7,998 nt of DNA from Massilia sp. UBA2604 (lineage in GTDB: Bacteria > Pseudomonadota > Gammaproteobacteria > Burkholderiales > Burkholderiaceae_D), in assembly GCA_002339265.1 (NCBI GenBank), contig DDKG01000298.1, forward strand, positions 49,004 to 57,001. The letters run 5' to 3'. The position numbers and the translations under genes are program-made. The notes beneath the pieces are model-generated. The model saw only the letters and a program-made list of their open reading frames with translations, was not told the origin of the DNA and made no database searches. This document shows positions 5,243 to 7,998 of this stretch, piece after piece; position 1 is the first letter of the stretch; every line of letters begins with the position of its first letter.

Positions 5243-7998
5243 TTACTTCACCCGCAGCAGCCGCACGCCATAGATGTCGAACCGGTTCGACGGCTCCGCC
5301 CCGCCGGCGCCGGTGAAGCTGCGGTTACTCTCGAGATAACTCATATTGTAGAAGTCCGTCATCTCGACGCGGTAGCTGCCCGCCTCGACGCGCGCCGCCA
5401 GCGGCGTCGAGTACACGCTTGGTGTGTCCTTCTGCAGCAGCGGCGCGTGCGGCAGCTGGATCACGCCCTGGGCCACGATCTTGCCATCGCCATCCTTCAG
5501 CGCCAGCCATTTCACGCCGCCGCTGATGCCCAGGTTCACCTGGTTGGCGCCGTTGTGGTAACGCACCTGGAGCCGGTAGTCGCCCGCACGCTCGATGCGG
5601 ACGCCGTCGACGGCGAAGCGGTCGCCCGGCTTGCCCCAGTCCTTCAGGTGCGGGCGGGTGAAGCGCGCATCGGGTGCCGTCGCCTTCAGGTTCGACTGCA
5701 CGCGTGCATCCGTCACGGGAATCTCGATCCCCGCGTCGACGCAGCGCGGCTGGCTGTGGTGGCTGACGTTGCCGCTGTCGGTAAACAGCGCCTCGACCGC
5801 GTAGCAGGACGTCGCACTGGCCTTGCGATCGATCCAGGCCCCGGCTTGCAGCTTGTCGGCCACCAGCTTGCCGTCGCGGTAGACGCGGTAGCTGACGTCG
5901 GCGGCATTGCCGTTGGCGCCGATCTGCAGGGTGACCGCACCCGAGGCTGCGCGTGACAGGGCGTCGATGGTCGGCTCGCGCGGGCCGAAGACGGCGCTCG
6001 CTTCTTCATAGGGATTGGCGTTGACGCGGCGGATGTCCTGCTGGTCGGCCATCAGCTTGCCCAGCACGATCTCGATGCGGTTGCTGTCGGCCAGGTCAAG
6101 CAGGCGAATGGTGTTCTTCGCAGGCTTGCCGTTCAGGACGATGCGCTCGACGGCGTAATAGCCGTCCTTGTCGCTCGCGGCAGGCAGTTGCAAGCGCACG
6201 TCGACGCGCTTGCCGTGCAGGCGCAGGTCGTGCAGCGCGATTTCGTTCGTCGCGCCGAAGGTCTCGCGGCGCAGTTTCGCCGTGACGAAAGGCTGCAGCC
6301 TGATGCCGTCGTCGAGCATTTCGACGCCGAACACATTCTTGACCACCATGCCCAGATAACCGCCGACCGACCACAGCTGACGGCGCGAGTTGATCACCGG
6401 CCCGCTCAAGTCCGGATTGTTTTCGTCGAGCAGCAGCGGCTGGCCGGACAGCCATTCGAGGTTTTCCATATTCGACAGGTTGACCGCCGCGCCGCGCATC
6501 AGGGAGGCGTAGGCCACGTCGGCCACCGCCGCGTTCTTGCCCTGCGCCGCCGCCCGCAGGCCATAGGCGGTCACGAACGGCCAGCTCGAACGGTTGTGAT
6601 ACACCGGCGCACCGATCTGCTGCGGCCAGATCATCGGCGCACCCAGCGGGCCATGCGGATAGCGCGCCAGGATCGAGCGCGCACGTTCGTCGTCGGCCAC
6701 GCCGCTGACGATCGCCAGCGCCTGGCCCAGCCAGTCGAATTTGTGCAGCGGCGCGTCGTCCAGGTGGCCGGCGGTGAGGCTGCTGTACATGCCTTCGTCC
6801 GCGAGCCACAGGCGTTCGTTGATCGCGCGTTTCAGTTCCTGCGCCCAGCGCGCGTAGCGCTGCGCCTTGTCAAACTCCTTGTGTTCGCGCGCCAGCTTCG
6901 CGGCCAGGTTCAGCGCCTGGTAATACACGACATTGGTCGACAGCGCCTTCGAACTGGCCATCGACGCCAGGTCGCCCGGGATCCAGGCGGCATAGCTCTG
7001 GTCGCGCCAGTCGAGGAAGGATTCCTCGCCCGTGTACAGGCCGGTGACCGGATCGAAGGCCGCCACGCGGTCGATCTCGATCGTGTTCGACAACGCCTTC
7101 AATGCGCGCGCGGCGAACGGCGCGCGCTCAAGAGCGGGCAGGGTGCGCAGCGCTTCCTCGGCCGCCAGCGCCCAGGTGAGGCGATCGGTGCTGACCGGCC
7201 AGCTGCCGCCGCTGCCGGTGTCCTGCACGATCTGCAGGCCGTCCGGCGAGCCGGGAACCTGCGGCGCGGCCTGGATGTCCGGGCGCCAGCCCGAGAGCTT
7301 GAAATCGAGTGAATTGCGCACCCGCTGCGGGTCGAGCAGGGCCAGGCCCAGGTCGGCCGCATACGACAGGTCGCGGGTCCAGACATAGGCCCATTTCTCG
7401 CCGGTGGCGAAGCAGGCGCAGTCGATCGCGTTGCCGCCGTTGTAATTGCCGTCATTGATCTGGCTGACCGAATTCTGGCGCATCTCGCGACCAGCCATGG
7501 CGAACAGGGCGTCGAAAGCCAGGTTGCCGCTGCGCACGCGCGGCAGGCCGTCTTCTTCGGCGTACTCGACGTGCTGCGGACCGGGGTCGCGCAGCAGCAT
7601 GCTGCTCGACTGGACGTAGCGGCGCAGCGGCGCGTTGGCATCCGGCGTCGAGTAGCGCACGGTTTCCACCTTGCCGTTCCAGGTCGGCCATTGCTGGGTC
7701 GATTGCAATGCGTGCCCCGCGTGCGGATCGACACCCGTATCGCGGTTGGTGTCGGCGATGCGCGCCACCTTGAGCACCGGCTTGGAGGCGTCGCGGGCAT
7801 CGATCGTGAAGCGGTAGGTGCCCGGCTGGCGCACGAACAGGAAGGTCTCGGGACCGGACTGCCGCTCCAGGCGGTAAGCGGTATCGGGCTTGACGCTCGT
7901 GCTCTTGTCCGGATCGATCACCCATTCCGCGCTCCAGTCGCCGGTGCCCAGCTTGAAGGCGTGGTTGCCCGGCATGACCTCGACGTCGGCCTGGTAGA
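5243..7998 (-). CDS. Multidomain six-hairpin glycosidase (N-terminus missing)
   Basis: The C-terminal 917 residues of a large carbohydrate-active enzyme; the frame stays open through the right edge, so the internal ATG at 7975 is not the start. In-window residues 1-77 are a beta-sandwich of the pullulanase/starch-binding type (GNHAFKLGTGDWSAEW, then GTYRFTIDARDASKPVLKV). Residues about 105-570 form an (alpha/alpha)6 catalytic barrel: YVWTRDLSYAADLGLALLD (around 204-222), EESFLDWRDQSYAAW (324-338), TNVVYYQALNLAAKLA, IWPQQIGAPVYHNRSSWPF and ENLEWLSG (511-518). The first three blocks resemble the WGRD, TWMDA and INALWYNAL blocks of glycogen-debranching enzymes; by that analogy D329 is the likely acid and E511 or E514 a candidate base. 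Then come a beta domain (about 565-650), a fibronectin-III-like domain with C731 and C752 (674-752) and a terminal carbohydrate-binding-like sandwich (753-917). Probably exported, acting on an alpha-glucan, but GH family and substrate are unproven. Confidence 0.82.
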   Translation of the reverse strand, partial: YQADVEVMPGNHAFKLGTGDWSAEWVIDPDKSTSVKPDTAYRLERQSGPETFLFVRQPGTYRFTIDARDASKPVLKVARIADTNRDTGVDPHAGHALQSTQQWPTWNGKVETVRYSTPDANAPLRRYVQSSSMLLRDPGPQHVEYAEEDGLPRVRSGNLAFDALFAMAGREMRQNSVSQINDGNYNGGNAIDCACFATGEKWAYVWTRDLSYAADLGLALLDPQRVRNSLDFKLSGWRPDIQAAPQVPGSPDGLQIVQDTGSGGSWPVSTDRLTWALAAEEALRTLPALERAPFAARALKALSNTIEIDRVAAFDPVTGLYTGEESFLDWRDQSYAAWIPGDLASMASSKALSTNVVYYQALNLAAKLAREHKEFDKAQRYARWAQELKRAINERLWLADEGMYSSLTAGHLDDAPLHKFDWLGQALAIVSGVADDERARSILARYPHGPLGAPMIWPQQIGAPVYHNRSSWPFVTAYGLRAAAQGKNAAVADVAYASLMRGAAVNLSNMENLEWLSGQPLLLDENNPDLSGPVINSRRQLWSVGGYLGMVVKNVFGVEMLDDGIRLQPFVTAKLRRETFGATNEIALHDLRLHGKRVDVRLQLPAASDKDGYYAVERIVLNGKPAKNTIRLLDLADSNRIEIVLGKLMADQQDIRRVNANPYEEASAVFGPREPTIDALSRAASGAVTLQIGANGNAADVSYRVYRDGKLVADKLQAGAWIDRKASATSCYAVEALFTDSGNVSHHSQPRCVDAGIEIPVTDARVQSNLKATAPDARFTRPHLKDWGKPGDRFAVDGVRIERAGDYRLQVRYHNGANQVNLGISGGVKWLALKDGDGKIVAQGVIQLPHAPLLQKDTPSVYSTPLAARVEAGSYRVEMTDFYNMSYLESNRSFTGAGGAEPSNRFDIYGVRLLRVK

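Noticed and set aside
6188..7312. A 374-codon plus-strand frame within the glycosidase
   Set aside because: Antisense to conserved glycosidase motifs, with shadow-type Arg/Gln/Val composition and no domain.

Overview
The window looks like chromosomal DNA from a high-GC betaproteobacterium, most plausibly in or near the Massilia/Duganella group of the Oxalobacteraceae. That assignment is an inference from the strong GC bias, the Phasin_2-type phasin and the gene styles; no marker gene fixes the taxon. I see no RNA genes, CRISPR array, transposase, integrase or phage genes. It reads as ordinary chromosome with one small fold-back repeat.

Layout: (1) 1-530, minus strand: the first 176 residues of an MdlA-type ABC exporter, cut by the left edge. 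(2) 555-579: a rho-independent terminator for the next gene. (3) 618-1388, minus strand: a phasin with a long Ala/Pro-rich tail. (4) 1389-1574: an AT-rich divergent control region with a perfect FNR/Anr-type box, an extended -10 for the rightward gene, a sigma70-like promoter for the phasin, and TGC/GCA palindromes resembling PhaR sites. (5) 1575-2879, plus: a CodA-like cytosine deaminase of the amidohydrolase superfamily with a changed substrate-pocket position. (6) 2944-3471 and 3505-4020, plus: two unrelated GNAT acetyltransferases. (7) 4098-5084, plus: a diacylglycerol-kinase-like lipid kinase. (8) 5106-5218: a 113-bp fold-back repeat built of three hairpins, between convergent genes. (9) 5243-7998, minus: most of a large multidomain six-hairpin glycosidase, cut by the right edge.

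The genes do not form an obvious single pathway. The clearest functional link is the phasin/deaminase intergenic region, where one FNR-like box is well placed to activate the deaminase (class II position) and may also act on the phasin. I do not see a previously undescribed multi-gene system. The observations most worth following are this control region, the Asp-to-Cys change in the deaminase pocket, the fold-back repeat, and the unclassified glycosidase.
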